Part shown: positions 10,195-21,160 of the stretch, one piece after another
Layout: each line of letters starts with the position of its first letter
How positions within the stretch are numbered: position 1 is the stretch's first letter
Origin: Tubulanus polymorphus
Lineage: Eukaryota; Nemertea; Palaeonemertea; Tubulaniformes; Tubulanidae
Assembly (NCBI RefSeq): GCF_964204645.1
Contig: NC_134028.1
Location: forward strand, 11,325,001 to 11,389,000
Length of the DNA: 64,000 bases
Reading direction: 5' to 3'
Program-made: the position numbers and the translations under genes
The notes under the pieces: generated by a model
The model's database searches: none
Seen by the model: only the letters and a program-made list of their open reading frames with translations
What the model was told of the DNA's origin: nothing

Positions 10195-10915
10195 TCTTAA
10201 GTGTAAAACATATAAAACTATTGAAGCAATGAGACTTAATGTAGAAATCTGACGTTTTTTAACTACAGAAAAATTTATTTTCGTGTAATCGATAAAACGA
10301 TAGGCTCTCAATATGTAATCAACATTCCCAAACTCCCACGTTGTTTTTCACAGAAAACGATTTTTTTCTTTTTTAATCATGGGTCCCTTAATTCGCTCGA
10401 AGATCTATCATGGGTGTTCTTTGGTCACGCCACCGGGTGCCTTCCTTCAGCAAAACCTACATTTTTTACAGTGTAGAACTTGGGAACCATTTTTTGTGTA
10501 AAACATATAAAACTATTAAAGCCGTTCGTAAAACATATCTGCAGATAAGTGCATATATAATATCATATAAAATCTATTGTCGTATGAAAGATAAAACAAA
10601 CAAGGCTTCCAATTTGTAATCAACACTCCCAAAGCATGTTTTTTTCCGCAAAACTGAATTCCTTTTCTACACATGTATTTGATCACGGCGAATCTTCGCT
10701 TGAATAGATCTCCGATATTTTGGGTGATTTTCTTTGGCCACGGACCACGCCGAACACAGGTGCCCCCGCAAAATCTATGTTTTTTTGGGAAGGGCACTCG
10801 ACTCTATTTATTCATCAAAACTAAAGACTGGCTGTGCGCTTCACCAAGTTTCGACTTTGACATATTAAGCGCACAGCGAGCGCCGAAGGCGCGAGCTGGA
10901 AGCTCCTTAAGTTAA
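10195..10915. repeat. Two diverged copies of a ~370-bp repeat (family R)
   Basis: Unit 1 (about 10198-10495) and unit 2 (about 10496-10915) both begin GTGTAAAACATATAAAACTA. They share blocks such as GTAATCAACA, TTTGGTCACGCC/TTTGGCCACGGACCACGCC and CAAAA.CTA. A third, closer copy lies at 20613-20990, beyond the gypsy element. No coding capacity was recognised. Confidence 0.7.
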
Positions 10916-11202
10916 TCGCGCGCGTGAGGCAAATTCAAATTTTCTATATTTCTCCATACCGTCCTTCTCAAAAAGTGTAGTTTACATCCGGGACACATGG
11001 GCATTGGCTAAATCGCTGCAACGAAAATGACGGTCACGGACAGACTTTCGTCGAAACTTGCGGGCCGCGTCGCGCGGGTAGTTTAAATACGTAAATGAAG
11101 GATAACAAAATGATTTTGTGTAATTTTCAGAATATTTACAAAGAATATTCACAATATATTGTCAAACAAATTTTATTTTTAGTTCGTATTCCTCCGTAGA
11201 AG

Positions 11203-12660
11203 TGTAGCGGCACGGGGTCGACAATATATACGGCTTTAAATCTTGGTAGCGAGAGCAGGTAAGTCCAGAATAGGTCCGCTACAGGTGGGTACGCCTAGGT
11301 CGATTCTGCCCCTGGAGAGGACAGAATAAGGGGTCAATGACCGCCCTAGGACAATCGTCGATAAATACTATGCGATTTGCTAACTCGTGAGATTCGATTC
11401 GGTTTCCCCGCCTAAACATAACTCTGACCAGTACAGTCGGTCGAATTTCTCAAGAACCACAGCCGGAAGTCACCACTTTCGTTACGTCGGCCATTCGTAA
11501 TCGAATCGACTCCGACCGTAAATTCGAGAGAAACTAAAAATAGGCGATCGGTTTCTTCGACTATAAAATTTAAGTGCAGTCTGAATTTTATTCCGGTTTC
11601 CATAAGCTCTACCGAATCCCACTGAATCTCGCGACAGTCATAGGCAAATAAGGCAATCGCATTACTAGAATAACATGCTCGAATATATATACTCCGAAAA
11701 ATCGAACGCATAATCAAAAGAAGTAACAATTCATAGTTAAAAATGACATGTATGAATATTTATTGATTTATTCAGGTCGAGAATCGTGGCGAAATGAACA
11801 GGCTATTAGGATTTGACTAGGCCTCGGACCTCCGAGCGATCTCGGGTCTCGAGAGGCGGCAAGGGCGATTATCCGACTTCGAGAGAAACCCACGTTGTCA
11901 AGACAACGCAGATTACCCGAGTCATGATTCGAAAGAATTCGCTCGAAGCCCAGGCGATGAAAGTCTTCGAGCGAGAAAAGGTAGTGACTAATAATCGAGG
12001 CGAGTCCACTCGAAGTCGAATAAACGTAATTCATACGGGATAAACGGCTATGATGTTCTTCCATTGCAGTGATCCTTGGTCGGATTCTCCTTTGATTTCG
12101 GGTTCAGATGAAGTATTCGAGCGGGGCCGGAGCCCTGTCCTAGGGACGTGGTTTGAAATGACTTATCGCATCATTCCGGGGTCAATACAGACCTGAATAA
12201 GGCAATTAGACTGTTCGTCTGGCGATTTTTAAGAGATCGATTATTCAGCGAGCGATTACAACCTCTCTCGACGTGTCTCAAACACGGAATGTCTGGAATG
12301 CGGTTCTGACCGCTCTTAAATAGGCCGCATTCTACGCTGATTGGCTAATAGCCAAATTACTGCGCGATAAAAAATGCCGGCGCACGCGGCTTTGGGTAGG
12401 CGTACATGACTGGAATTTTCGATGAAGTATCTCGAAATCAATCCTTGTTTGGATATTTGCTATTAAAAGAGCAAAACCTTTCACGGAAAAGACTTGGCAA
12501 TATCCCAGGTAAAAGGAACTATTCCGTAAAACGGCCGTCTACGATGAGGTGATACGGCACTTCCGGATTTCAGCGATTTTGAATAGTGCGGCTCTGAATT
12601 GGCGAGTTTTCCTCAAAAGACGGATATAATGCTATCGCGGACTGGTCATCAGGTCTGAAG
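11203..12660 (-). repeat. 3' LTR of the gypsy element
   Basis: Begins TGTAGCGGCACGGGG on the plus strand (so the element ends ...CTACA) and matches 19137-20599 almost base for base. Open stretches of about 100 codons inside are not credible genes. Confidence 0.9.
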
Positions 12661-12965
12661 GTTGGTTCCATGGTCAATCTCGCCACAATACACCCACCCC
12701 AGACTCTTGTATGTCCTCATACAAGGAAGCATAACGCAGTAGTACCGGAAGAATAGACACGGAAAATCGAATATTTCTGTGAAAGCGAGAAACTGGTGAC
12801 GGTGTCTTCGACCAAAAGATATTACTACATACAATGTATATGATAATAACATTCAATAAACTATATTCTGTATAATAATAAAACATCTAAAACATCTTTA
12901 TTACTTCTTTGTACAGATTGCACTATCATTTTAAATTTAATGGTGTTCGCGAAGCGGCGGACGAA
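12661..12965. other. 3' noncoding region of the gypsy element
   Basis: Lies between the zinc-finger ORF and the 3' LTR. AT-rich near 12840-12910. No gene was seen and no clear polypurine tract was found. Confidence 0.5.
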
Positions 12966-14039
12966 TTACTGATTTTTAAGTAGAGCGCAGAGTTTAAGTT
13001 GATAAAATTCACAGTAGACACACTGGTACTCTGAGCCTGCGTAGCCGAACAAGATCATATCGCCGTGTCGATGCAATTCTTTCCATGGTCGTTCTTCTGT
13101 TATCTTTCGATCTTCTTTGGTTTGCGTCGAACCGTCTCTCATATCGTTGTTTTGTTTAATCTGGGTAGAACTGATTTTTCTAAGCGGCATTGTCGGTATT
13201 GCATTGTTGGTGAAGGCACATGATTCGATAGATAATTCGGATTCTGTTGCACTCGATGATGATCCGTTGATCTCGGGTAGCTTTACACACGGAATGATCG
13301 GTTTCTCCGCGGCGAATGATTTCAACTCGGGCACACACGGTGACTTAATATCGGCTTCGAGCAGCGGTTCGGTTGTTTGGTTGTCTTCTTCTATTTTTGA
13401 CGCAGCAGACGTTTTTCTTTTAACGGAAATTATCCGCGCGGAACCATCCGGACGGGTAAATGTCGTTTTAGACAGTAACTGCAGCGGGCTTGGAGGCATT
13501 TCTTTCCTAATTTCCTCTAAAATTCTATGGAGATCGTCGTTCGTTGGAAATGAAGTTGTTTTATAATGTGGACTCTTTGGCGTCGGTATTTCCTTGGTAA
13601 TTGTGGGAGTTGCGAGTGGGTTTTCTTCCTTAATTACTGTCTGTGTCTTCTGCCTTTTGCCGGTTGGAACCTTGTTCTCTTTTCCCGATTTCCTTTTAGT
13701 TGGATGAAGGATCGGGGTCTCTGGGCGACTTAAGCACTGGATCTCCGGAGGGTCAAATTCAAATTCATCATCGTCGTCTATCGCGACGAGTTTCACTTTT
13801 TCGATGATGGATCTGGTATCTTCCGAATGTCTTCTGTGCGTTTTTCTAGCATGTTGTCGAATCAGGTCTCGACGTCCGTTCTTGTAACTGCAGAGTTTGC
13901 ATCTATATTCATATCCCTGATGCGGCTTACTCTGACATCTTAAATCGTGCGACTCGAGGTTCCTCATCGACGCGAAATCTTTCTTACAGTGGACACATAA
14001 AAATGGCGTTGTCCCGTGCATTCTGAAATGTATGATCAT
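12966..14039 (-). CDS. C2H2 zinc-finger protein ORF carried by the gypsy element
   Basis: An intact 357-codon frame (ATG at 14039) begins 8 nt after the pol stop (14050-14048) and ends before the 3' LTR, the place where env lies in errantiviruses. It is not envelope-like: no signal peptide or membrane segment is visible. Instead it has a finger-like CVHCKKDF...H...C (C2HC) near residue 13-34. Next is a canonical C2H2 finger (CKLCSYKNGRRDLIRQHARKTH) around residue 45-70, then a basic patch (KRKSGKENKVPTGKRQK), a long Ser/Thr/Pro-rich linker, and a last C-x2-C (YQCVYCEF) near the C-terminus. This suggests a nuclear, nucleic-acid-binding protein, perhaps captured from the host. Its role is unknown. 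Confidence 0.75.
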   Translation of the reverse strand: MIIHFRMHGTTPFLCVHCKKDFASMRNLESHDLRCQSKPHQGYEYRCKLCSYKNGRRDLIRQHARKTHRRHSEDTRSIIEKVKLVAIDDDDEFEFDPPEIQCLSRPETPILHPTKRKSGKENKVPTGKRQKTQTVIKEENPLATPTITKEIPTPKSPHYKTTSFPTNDDLHRILEEIRKEMPPSPLQLLSKTTFTRPDGSARIISVKRKTSAASKIEEDNQTTEPLLEADIKSPCVPELKSFAAEKPIIPCVKLPEINGSSSSATESELSIESCAFTNNAIPTMPLRKISSTQIKQNNDMRDGSTQTKEDRKITEERPWKELHRHGDMILFGYAGSEYQCVYCEFYQLKLCALLKNQ

Positions 14040-14047
14040 TTTCAAAG

Positions 14048-16780
14048 TTACAGAGCGAGTAGCCGTGGTGGTATAACTCTTCTCCCCGACCTGGTGTAAG
14101 TGGGTGGATCTGGACTGGGTTTCCGGAAGGTCAATTCAGCGAATTGCGGTCTTGTTTCATTTTCTTGCTCGTATAATTTAAGTCGGTCGAAATGCACTCG
14201 TTTAATTTTCTCATCTTTGTGTATCTCATACACTACGTCATTCACTTTACGTTTGACTGTCCAGGGACCTTCCCACGGATGGTATAACTTTGGTGACATT
14301 CCCCGAGGGCAAGCGGGGTTATGAAGCCAGACTAATGCTCCGACAGAAAATGCGACTCCGGAGGCTTTAGTATCGTAGTTACGCTTCATTCTCCGAGTCC
14401 GAACAGTAGAATTGTGTCTTGCCAAATCGTGCGCTGCACGAATACGCTCTCTTAGTTCTACGGTGAACATATTTAAGCTACGAGAGCTTTCGTGAGGCGG
14501 GCCTTTATACATTAAGTCGATGGGTAGGCGAATCTCATGCCCGAACATCAGATAGTTCGGGGTGAATTTAGTCGAATCATGAACGGCCGATCGATAGGCC
14601 ATAGCGATGAACGGCAATTGTTCGTCCCAGTCAGAGTGATTTTGATTCACGAACATTGACAAGCTATTAATTAGTGTCTTGTTCATTCGTTCGATCATGC
14701 CGTCGGATTGAAGTCTATAAGGGCAAGTTCTCGTCTTCTTAATTTCGAGAATCTTACATACCTCAGCCATGAGCTTAGACTCGAAGTTTGCCCCTTGATC
14801 GGTGTGCAATTCGAGGGGACACCCTAACTTACAGACGAAATGCTTTACGAACGCATCGGCGACAGTGAGCGCCTCTTGGTTCGGTATCGGAACGAATTCG
14901 ACGTATTTAGTGAAATAATCACCGATAACTAAAATATATGAATTACCATTATCGGTCTCAGGTAATGGGCCTAATATGTCCATGGCGACTCTTTCGAGAG
15001 GTACACCTGAACTTGAGGGTCGTAGTTCAGCCCTAGTTTTTCGAGCTTGACTCTTTCGCGTTTGACATTCGCGGCAAGTGACGCACCAATCACGAACATC
15101 TCTGGCTATGTTATTCCAGTAGAATCTATCGTGAATCTTATACAATGTTTTCTTGATACCGAAATGACCAGCTGTTTTTGTCGCGTGAAGTTGGTCGAAT
15201 ACATCTCGGTGGTACGGTTTTGGTAATAACAAGAGCGTCGACGTAGGCAAACCCGAACGCTCTTTTCTAATATATAGAACACCGTTGATAAGATGGAGTT
15301 TATCCCATCTAGCCCAAAGGAACTTTGTGGCTGAATTCTGCCCTGATACATTCTCCCAATTCGGCTTATCGTTACTCGGATTGAAATGGCGTATGATCCA
15401 CTCGAGGTCGGTGTCACGTTTTTGGGCTTGAGCAATAGAAGCGTCGTTCCAGTCTTCGCACGGCGAGAACTTTATGTGACATGCGCGTGCGATATCAACC
15501 GCACCGGTCGCATTATATCGTCGTTCAGCCCTTTGACACTGCGAACATGCCCGCCTCGACTTTCCATCTGCGTTCGAATGTAAGCGCCCCGGTCGATGTT
15601 CAATACGAAATGCGAAACCTCCGAGTGTAGTTAACCAACGGGCTAGTTGACCCTCCGGCTCTTTGAAACACATAAGCCACCGGAGTGATCCATGATCAGT
15701 TCGGAGGAGGAATTCTCGTCCTCCGAGATAGTGTTTAAAAGCCTTGATAAGGTGTACCACGGCAAGTAACTCGCGTTTCGTGACGCAATAGTTTCTTTGA
15801 GCTTTTGAGAGAGCTTTACTAGCATACATGATTACGTGCTCTTTGTTATCGCCGTGTACTTGCGATAATACTGCACCGATGGATTCGTTACTCGCATCGG
15901 TATCGAGAATGAATGAGAGTTTTGGATCAGGATACGCGAGAATCGGAGCAGACACGAGCAGTCGCTTCAGAGTTTCGAAGGCGATCTGACAGTCGTTGTT
16001 CCACAAAAACTTCTTGCCTTTTTCGGTGAGTTTCTGAATTGGTCGGGCAATTTCAGCGTAACCTTTGACGAACGATCGATAATAGGATGAAAATCCTAGG
16101 AATGACCTAGCTTCTTTGACACAGCCGGGAACCTTCCAACTAATGACTGCTTCGATCTTACTCGGATCGCATTTAATACCCTCTCCGGACACCAGGTGTC
16201 CTAAGAATGCAACCGAGGTCTGAAAAAAGTGGCATTTCCTAGGTTTCAGTTTGAGACCGGATTCTCGAAATCTCTGTAGGACCGTTCTAAGATTTTTGAT
16301 TGTATCACCTAAATCGGATCCGAACACAATAACGTCGTCAAGGTAGATTAGACAGGCTTCGAATTGAAGGCCGTTCAATACTCGTTCCATGAGACGCTGG
16401 AACGTGGCTCCGGCGTTCTTGAGTCCGAAAGGCATTTTGACGAACTGGTATAACCCGTTATTCGGTATGGCGAAAGCCGTACGTTCTTTCGATTTCTCGT
16501 CCAACTTTATCTGCCAATAACCGCTAGCCATGTCTGCGGTGCAGAAATAGCGGGTACCAGTGAGCGAGCGCAGAGAATCATCGATGCGAGGAAGGGGAAA
16601 GGCGTCGATAGGACAGAGGCTATTGACTTTTCGTAGATCGACGCAGAACCTCTGACTGCCGTCTTTCTTGGTAACAAGTACGACTTGTGATACCCAACTC
16701 GAACTAGAAGGTTCTATAATACCTTTTTCGAGCATCTCTTTAACTTGTTTATTTGCCTCGATTTGCTTGTCGTACGCCAT
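14048..16780 (-). CDS. pol: Gypsy pol: reverse transcriptase, RNase H, integrase
   Basis: A 910-codon open frame. Reverse transcriptase occupies about residues 1-240, with the catalytic YLDD at 146-149 and MPFGLKNAGATFQRLM before it. RNase H follows (LDTDASNESIGAVLS, then TKRELLAVV). The integrase zinc-binding HHCC region is around CVTCRECQ, and the DDE core acids are in VAMDILGPL, HTDQGANFE and SDGMIERMNK. A GPY/F-like module (HPWEGPWTVKRKV) precedes the C-terminal tail. The natural start lies upstream in another frame (protease side), so a frame break or programmed shift sits near 16740-16790. Otherwise intact and compatible with activity. Confidence 0.93.
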   Translation of the reverse strand: MAYDKQIEANKQVKEMLEKGIIEPSSSSWVSQVVLVTKKDGSQRFCVDLRKVNSLCPIDAFPLPRIDDSLRSLTGTRYFCTADMASGYWQIKLDEKSKERTAFAIPNNGLYQFVKMPFGLKNAGATFQRLMERVLNGLQFEACLIYLDDVIVFGSDLGDTIKNLRTVLQRFRESGLKLKPRKCHFFQTSVAFLGHLVSGEGIKCDPSKIEAVISWKVPGCVKEARSFLGFSSYYRSFVKGYAEIARPIQKLTEKGKKFLWNNDCQIAFETLKRLLVSAPILAYPDPKLSFILDTDASNESIGAVLSQVHGDNKEHVIMYASKALSKAQRNYCVTKRELLAVVHLIKAFKHYLGGREFLLRTDHGSLRWLMCFKEPEGQLARWLTTLGGFAFRIEHRPGRLHSNADGKSRRACSQCQRAERRYNATGAVDIARACHIKFSPCEDWNDASIAQAQKRDTDLEWIIRHFNPSNDKPNWENVSGQNSATKFLWARWDKLHLINGVLYIRKERSGLPTSTLLLLPKPYHRDVFDQLHATKTAGHFGIKKTLYKIHDRFYWNNIARDVRDWCVTCRECQTRKSQARKTRAELRPSSSGVPLERVAMDILGPLPETDNGNSYILVIGDYFTKYVEFVPIPNQEALTVADAFVKHFVCKLGCPLELHTDQGANFESKLMAEVCKILEIKKTRTCPYRLQSDGMIERMNKTLINSLSMFVNQNHSDWDEQLPFIAMAYRSAVHDSTKFTPNYLMFGHEIRLPIDLMYKGPPHESSRSLNMFTVELRERIRAAHDLARHNSTVRTRRMKRNYDTKASGVAFSVGALVWLHNPACPRGMSPKLYHPWEGPWTVKRKVNDVVYEIHKDEKIKRVHFDRLKLYEQENETRPQFAELTFRKPSPDPPTYTRSGRRVIPPRLLAL

Positions 16781-17842
16781 TCTTCGGGGTCGATCACGGA
16801 CCGGGGTGACTCTCCAGTATTGACTACAATCTCTACCCCAGCGGCGGTACCGAGGTCGTAATCCGACTTCGCGAATACGTCCGCGAATTCACAAATCAAG
16901 GCCTCGATTTTTCTTTGTTCGTCGGGTTCGAATCCCTTAGTACTTCTTTCGATCAGGTGTTTGACATGGTCTGGGATTTCGGGTTTACTAGAGTGGTCTG
17001 GCGACCGACTATTCGTGACGTTATTCACTCGGAGTCCGTTATCTGGACAGGCAATTTTGGAAATCGGAGATATCTTCCCGAGTGTGCAACCTCAAAAAAC
17101 AGTCCTTGGTTGATCGGATAGATTGATTACTCGAATAGGAATAACCTCATTCTCCGTGTCTACGATCCCCTTAGCGGCCAAAATATGTTTTGATATAGTC
17201 TTCGAGACTGCCGGTTCCACGATAGCCCACTTCCCTAATGAAGGTGACTTTTCAGCAATACCGGGTAAAATTACTTCGCCCCCAGGCGGGACAGACACGT
17301 TCTTTAACGCCGCGACTCGTATGTCTTTATCCGGTGTCTTAATGGCACGTGTGTCAATGTACTGACGGCTTTTACTAACGACAGTACGACATTTCGGATA
17401 GATCTGACGATCGAAATGCGACAAAAAAATCCATGCCAAGAATACCGTCTTCGGTGATATCCGCTACGATCAGATCCCAAACTACTGTCCGGTCGAATAT
17501 TTCAATCTTCGTCGTGATCTTACCGAGCACATTTAGATGACTATTATTAGCCGAAATTAGCTTCGACTGGCAAGGCAATAATCCCGGTCTTTCTTTAGAC
17601 GGGATCTCATAATAACTACGAGAATTCAGTATGGAAGCGCAGCTTCCAGTATCAATAAGAACATCGCTGATCTCAGCGGTATATTGTAACGAGTCCGAAC
17701 TTCCGGATATAATTACCTTATTAACTTCTAATTCGACAGCATGCGAGAGATTGAGGGTTTTCTGAGCAGTCGATCGAACTCTCACTGCATCGACTGCTGG
17801 GAGTTTCCCGCCGAACCGTTCGAACCTCGAAGTCGTGGGCAA
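16714..17842 (-). pseudogene. Gypsy protease and pro-RT linker, broken frames
   Basis: The aspartic protease is visible at 17842-17375, with active site VLIDTGSCASILN and, later, DGILGMDFF. An A7 run (17423-17429) marks a shift into the frame that carries the sequence on to about 17092. A further change of frame brings in 17028-16714 (rich in Asp/Glu, with FADVFAKSDYDLG, the usual block just ahead of RT). Each break is a small indel by appearance. Protease would cleave the gag-pol polyprotein. Confidence 0.75.
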
Positions 17843-18995
17843 TTCGACTTGAAGTGTCCGAACTCTTTACAGTGGAAACATTGTACACGTGAATAATCTC
17901 TCTTTGGCCTTGCGTCAAAACGACTTCGTTCGTTAGGACGTTGCTGCGCTTGTAAAATGTTTTCGAATAACGAGAACATCTTCGAAAATTCGGACTTGAT
18001 CTCGGCCCTGAACTGTTCGACTTCACTGCCGACTCGAGCGCCATCTTTGACTTCTCGTACGACTTCTTAGTTAAGCCATCGCGTTCGTCTTCGAGACGAC
18101 GATAGCCTTCCAATTCTACCGCCATAGAGACTAATTCATTCAGGGTTGTACATCTACTTTGATATAAAGCCATTCGAAGTTCACGATCGTCTAGCGCATC
18201 GAGGAAATGTGTCTTAATTAAACGATCTAGCTGTTCGGGAGGCATATCAGGGTATGCGAGCAAAGCTTTGGTAGAGAGGTCTTGGGACAATTCTCTGAGC
18301 GACTCCCCTCGTTTACGTCTTCGATTTCGTAATTCGGCTAAATACAGCTCGGCCTGTTGTCCAGGACCGAACCGACTTTCTAACGCTTGGCAAAGTGTAT
18401 CGAAATCGACTCTCTCGTCAGGTCGGAGAGTACAGGCTAGTTGGCGAGCTGACCCACGCAAGTGAGTGAATAAAAACTCGGCTTTCATATAACCCGTCCA
18501 TCCATTTATGCGAGCTATGGAATTGAAGACGGTAATATAATCGAGCCATGACTCGTTCCCAGAATAATATTCTGGTTCGACTCTCCCGAACCCTCTCGGA
18601 GTTATAGGATTGGGTCTATACATCTCGAATTCTTGTTGGCGGGCGCGGCGAAAGATTCGAGGAGTATTCAAAAATGCGCCTTGGTCTTCGTGAACATCAT
18701 CGGGTACACTTGAATCTTGCGGGACGTTTCGTGTCTTTCTCATCGTGGATCGTGGGTTTGAACGAGATATAGCTTCGTTCAAAGAGTGGAGTTCTCTCTC
18801 TATTAGGTCTCTTGAGGCATCGGGTTCAGCCCCCCTAAGTCTATTTTCCTTGGGTAAAGGCAAAACAATAGAGTCGCCGCAGGCAAGTAAGCGTTCGCTC
18901 GATGGGCGGTCACTAGAGATTTTATCAGAGGCATTTCGACCGTCGGGGTTTTTCGTGGACAGGTCAAATTCGAGCGGATTGCTTTGAGTTTTCAT
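17721..18995 (-). pseudogene. gag: Gypsy gag, frameshifted before the zinc knuckle
   Basis: Capsid-type gag protein starting at ATG 18995. The core contains a retrotransposon-gag region (ARINGWTGYMKAEFLFTHLR, RPDERVDFDTLCQALESRFG). Near 18060 the frame slips: the nucleocapsid CCHC knuckle (CFHCKEFGHFKSNC) is in a different frame at 17979-17782. Coding to 17721 in the original frame is therefore a shadow after the break. Confidence 0.82.
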
Positions 18996-19113
18996 TTTTA
19001 GCTTTCAGTTCCTGAATCGTGGACATAGAAACGCATGTAATATTCTTGTTGAACAAAATGACTTGTTACTTCAATTATGCGTTCAGACATGGAGTATTCG
19101 AGCAAAAAAACGA

Positions 19114-19133
19114 CGATCCCACCGCTGCCACCA
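19114..19133 (-). other. Primer binding site for tRNA-Leu
   Basis: Three bases inside the 5' LTR edge, the minus strand reads TGGTGGCAGCGGTGGGAT, complementary to the 3' end of animal tRNA-Leu (AAG/UAG type, ending ...CCACCGCTGCCACCA). It would prime minus-strand synthesis. Confidence 0.75.
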
Positions 19134-19136
19134 ATT

Positions 19137-20599
19137 TGTAGCGGCACGGGGTCGACAGTATATACGGCTTTTAATCTTGGTAGCGAGAGCAGGTAAGTCC
19201 AGAATAGGCCCGCTTCAGGTGGGTACGCCTAGGTCGATTTTGCCCCTGGAGAGGACAGAATAAGGGGTCAATGACCGCCCTAGGACAATCGTCGATAAAT
19301 ACTATGCGATTTGCTAACTCGTGAGATTCGATTCGGTTTCCCCGCCTAAACATAACTCTGACCAGTAGGGCCTACAGTCGGTCGAATTTCTCAAGAACCA
19401 CAGCCGGAAGTCACCACTTTCGTTACGTCGGCCATTCGTAATCGAATCGACTCCGACCGTAAATTCGAGAGAAACTAAAAATAGGCGATCGGTTTCTTCG
19501 ACTATAAAATTTAAGTGCAGTCTGAATTTTATTCCGGTTTCCATAAGCTCTACCGAATCCCACTGAATCTCGCGACAGTCATAGGCAAATAAGGCAATCG
19601 CATTACTAGAATAACATGCTCGAATATATATACTCCGAAAAATCGAACGCATAATCAAAAGAAGTAACAATTCATAGTTAAAAATGACATGTATGAATAT
19701 TTATTGATTTATTCAGGTCGAGAATCGTGGCGAAATGAACAGGCTATTAGGATTTGACTAGGCCTCGGACCTCCGAGCGATTTCGGGTCTCGAGAGGCGG
19801 CAAGGGCGATTATCCGACTTCGAGAGAAACCCACGTTGTCAAGACAACGCAGATTACCCGAGTCATGATTCGAAAGAATTCGCTCGAAGCTCAGGCGATG
19901 AAAGTCTTCGAGCGAGAAAAGGTAGTGACTAATAATCGAGGCGAGTCCACTCGAAGTCGAATAAACGTAATTCATACGGGATAAACGGCTATGATGTTCT
20001 TCCATTGCAGTGATCCTTGGTCGGATTCTCCTTTGATTTCGGGTTCAGATGAAGTATTCGAGCGGGGCCGGAGCCCTGTCCTAGGGACGTGGTTTGAAAT
20101 GACTTATCGCATCATTCCGGGGTCAATACAGACCTGAATAAGGCAATTAGACTGTGCGTCTGGCGATTTTTAAGAGATCGATTATTCAGCGAGCGATTAC
20201 AACCTCTCTATCGTCTCAAACACGGAATGTCAGGAATGCGGTTCTGACCGCTCTTAAATAGGCCGCATTCTACGCTGATTGGCTAATAGCCAAATTACTG
20301 CGCGATAAAAAATGCCGGCGCACGCGGCTTTGGGTAGGCGTACATGACTGGAATTTTCGATGAAGTATCTCGATATCAATCCTTATTTGGATATTTGCTA
20401 TTAAGAGAGCAGAAACCCTTCACGGAAAAGACTTGGCAATATCCCAGGTAAAAGGAACTATTCCGTAAAACGGCCGTCTACGATGAGGTGATACGGCACT
20501 TCCGGATTTCAGCGATTTTGAATAGTGCGGCTCTGAATTGGCGAGTTTTCCTCAAAAGACGGATATAATGCTATCGCGGACTGGTCATCAGGTCTGAAG
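19137..20599 (-). repeat. 5' LTR of the gypsy element
   Basis: Matches 11203-12660 with about 1 % differences. It should carry the element's promoter and transcription start, not localised here. Confidence 0.9.
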
Positions 20600-20612
20600 A
20601 TATTAACAAATT

Positions 20613-20990
20613 GCTTGTGTAAAACATATAAAACTGTTAAAGCCGTTCGTAGAACATATCTGACGATACAGAAAGATTTATTGTCGTATGAAAGATAAAA
20701 CAAACAAGGCTTTCAATTTGTAATCAACACTCCCAAAGCATGTTTTTTTCGCAAATATTCCTTTTCTCTATTTGATCACGGCGAATCTTCGCTCATAGAT
20801 CTTCGATCTTTTGGGTGATTTTCTTTGGCCACAGACCACGCCGAACACCGGTGCCCCCGCGAAACCTATGTTTTTTTACAATGTAGAATTCTATATGAGT
20901 TGGGAAGGGCACTCGCCTCTATTTATTTATTCATTCAAACTTAAGACTGGCTGTGCGCTTCATCAAGTTTCGACTTAGACATATTATTTA
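20613..20990. repeat. Third copy of repeat family R
   Basis: Opens GTGTAAAACATATAAAACTG and follows unit 2 of 10496-10915 through GACCACGCCGAACACCGG to AAGACTGGCTGTGCGCTTCA, with small indels. Same orientation as the left copies. Confidence 0.8.
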
Positions 20991-21160
20991 ATCAATGGGT
21001 ACCACGAAACACAAGTTGTTTAATTGACACTGGTTACCACAGAACACAAATTATTTAATTGTCACTGGAGTACCACAGAACACGTGTTATTTCGTATTCA
21101 CTGGGTACCAGCACTCGTTGTTTGATTGTCACAAGGTACCCACGGAACACTTGTTTTCAT
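20985..21160. repeat. Short tandem array around GGTACC (about 43-bp unit x 4)
   Basis: Units share GGGTACCAC.GAACAC followed by TTGTTTAATTGTCACTGG-like sequence, with variation between units. Confidence 0.7.

Larger units (their letters stand above)
11203..20599 (-). mobile_element. Ty3/gypsy LTR retrotransposon, nearly full length
   Basis: Transcription order on the minus strand: 5' LTR (20599-19137), primer binding site, gag, protease, RT-RNase H-integrase, an additional zinc-finger ORF, 3' LTR (12660-11203). The two LTRs differ by roughly 15-20 small changes over 1.46 kb, including a 6-bp insertion and a short indel, so the insertion is fairly recent. The pol frame is long and open, but gag and protease contain frame breaks. 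Target duplication is unresolved: GAAG lies next to both outer edges, but also at the inner edge of the 3' LTR. No obvious polypurine tract was seen at the inner edge of the 3' LTR. Confidence 0.9.

Noticed and set aside
11412-12064. Two ~100-codon open frames inside the 3' LTR, repeated in the 5' LTR (19314-20005)
   Set aside because: They are conserved only because the LTRs are duplicates. Overlapping open frames occur on the opposite strand, and no domain is visible.
13117-13566. 149-codon open frame on the plus strand
   Set aside because: It is the antisense shadow of the zinc-finger ORF, whose motifs are clear on the minus strand.
20560-20599. CTGATGA box at the start of the 5' LTR as a hammerhead ribozyme
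   Set aside because: No GAAA box at the right distance and no stem II pairing.
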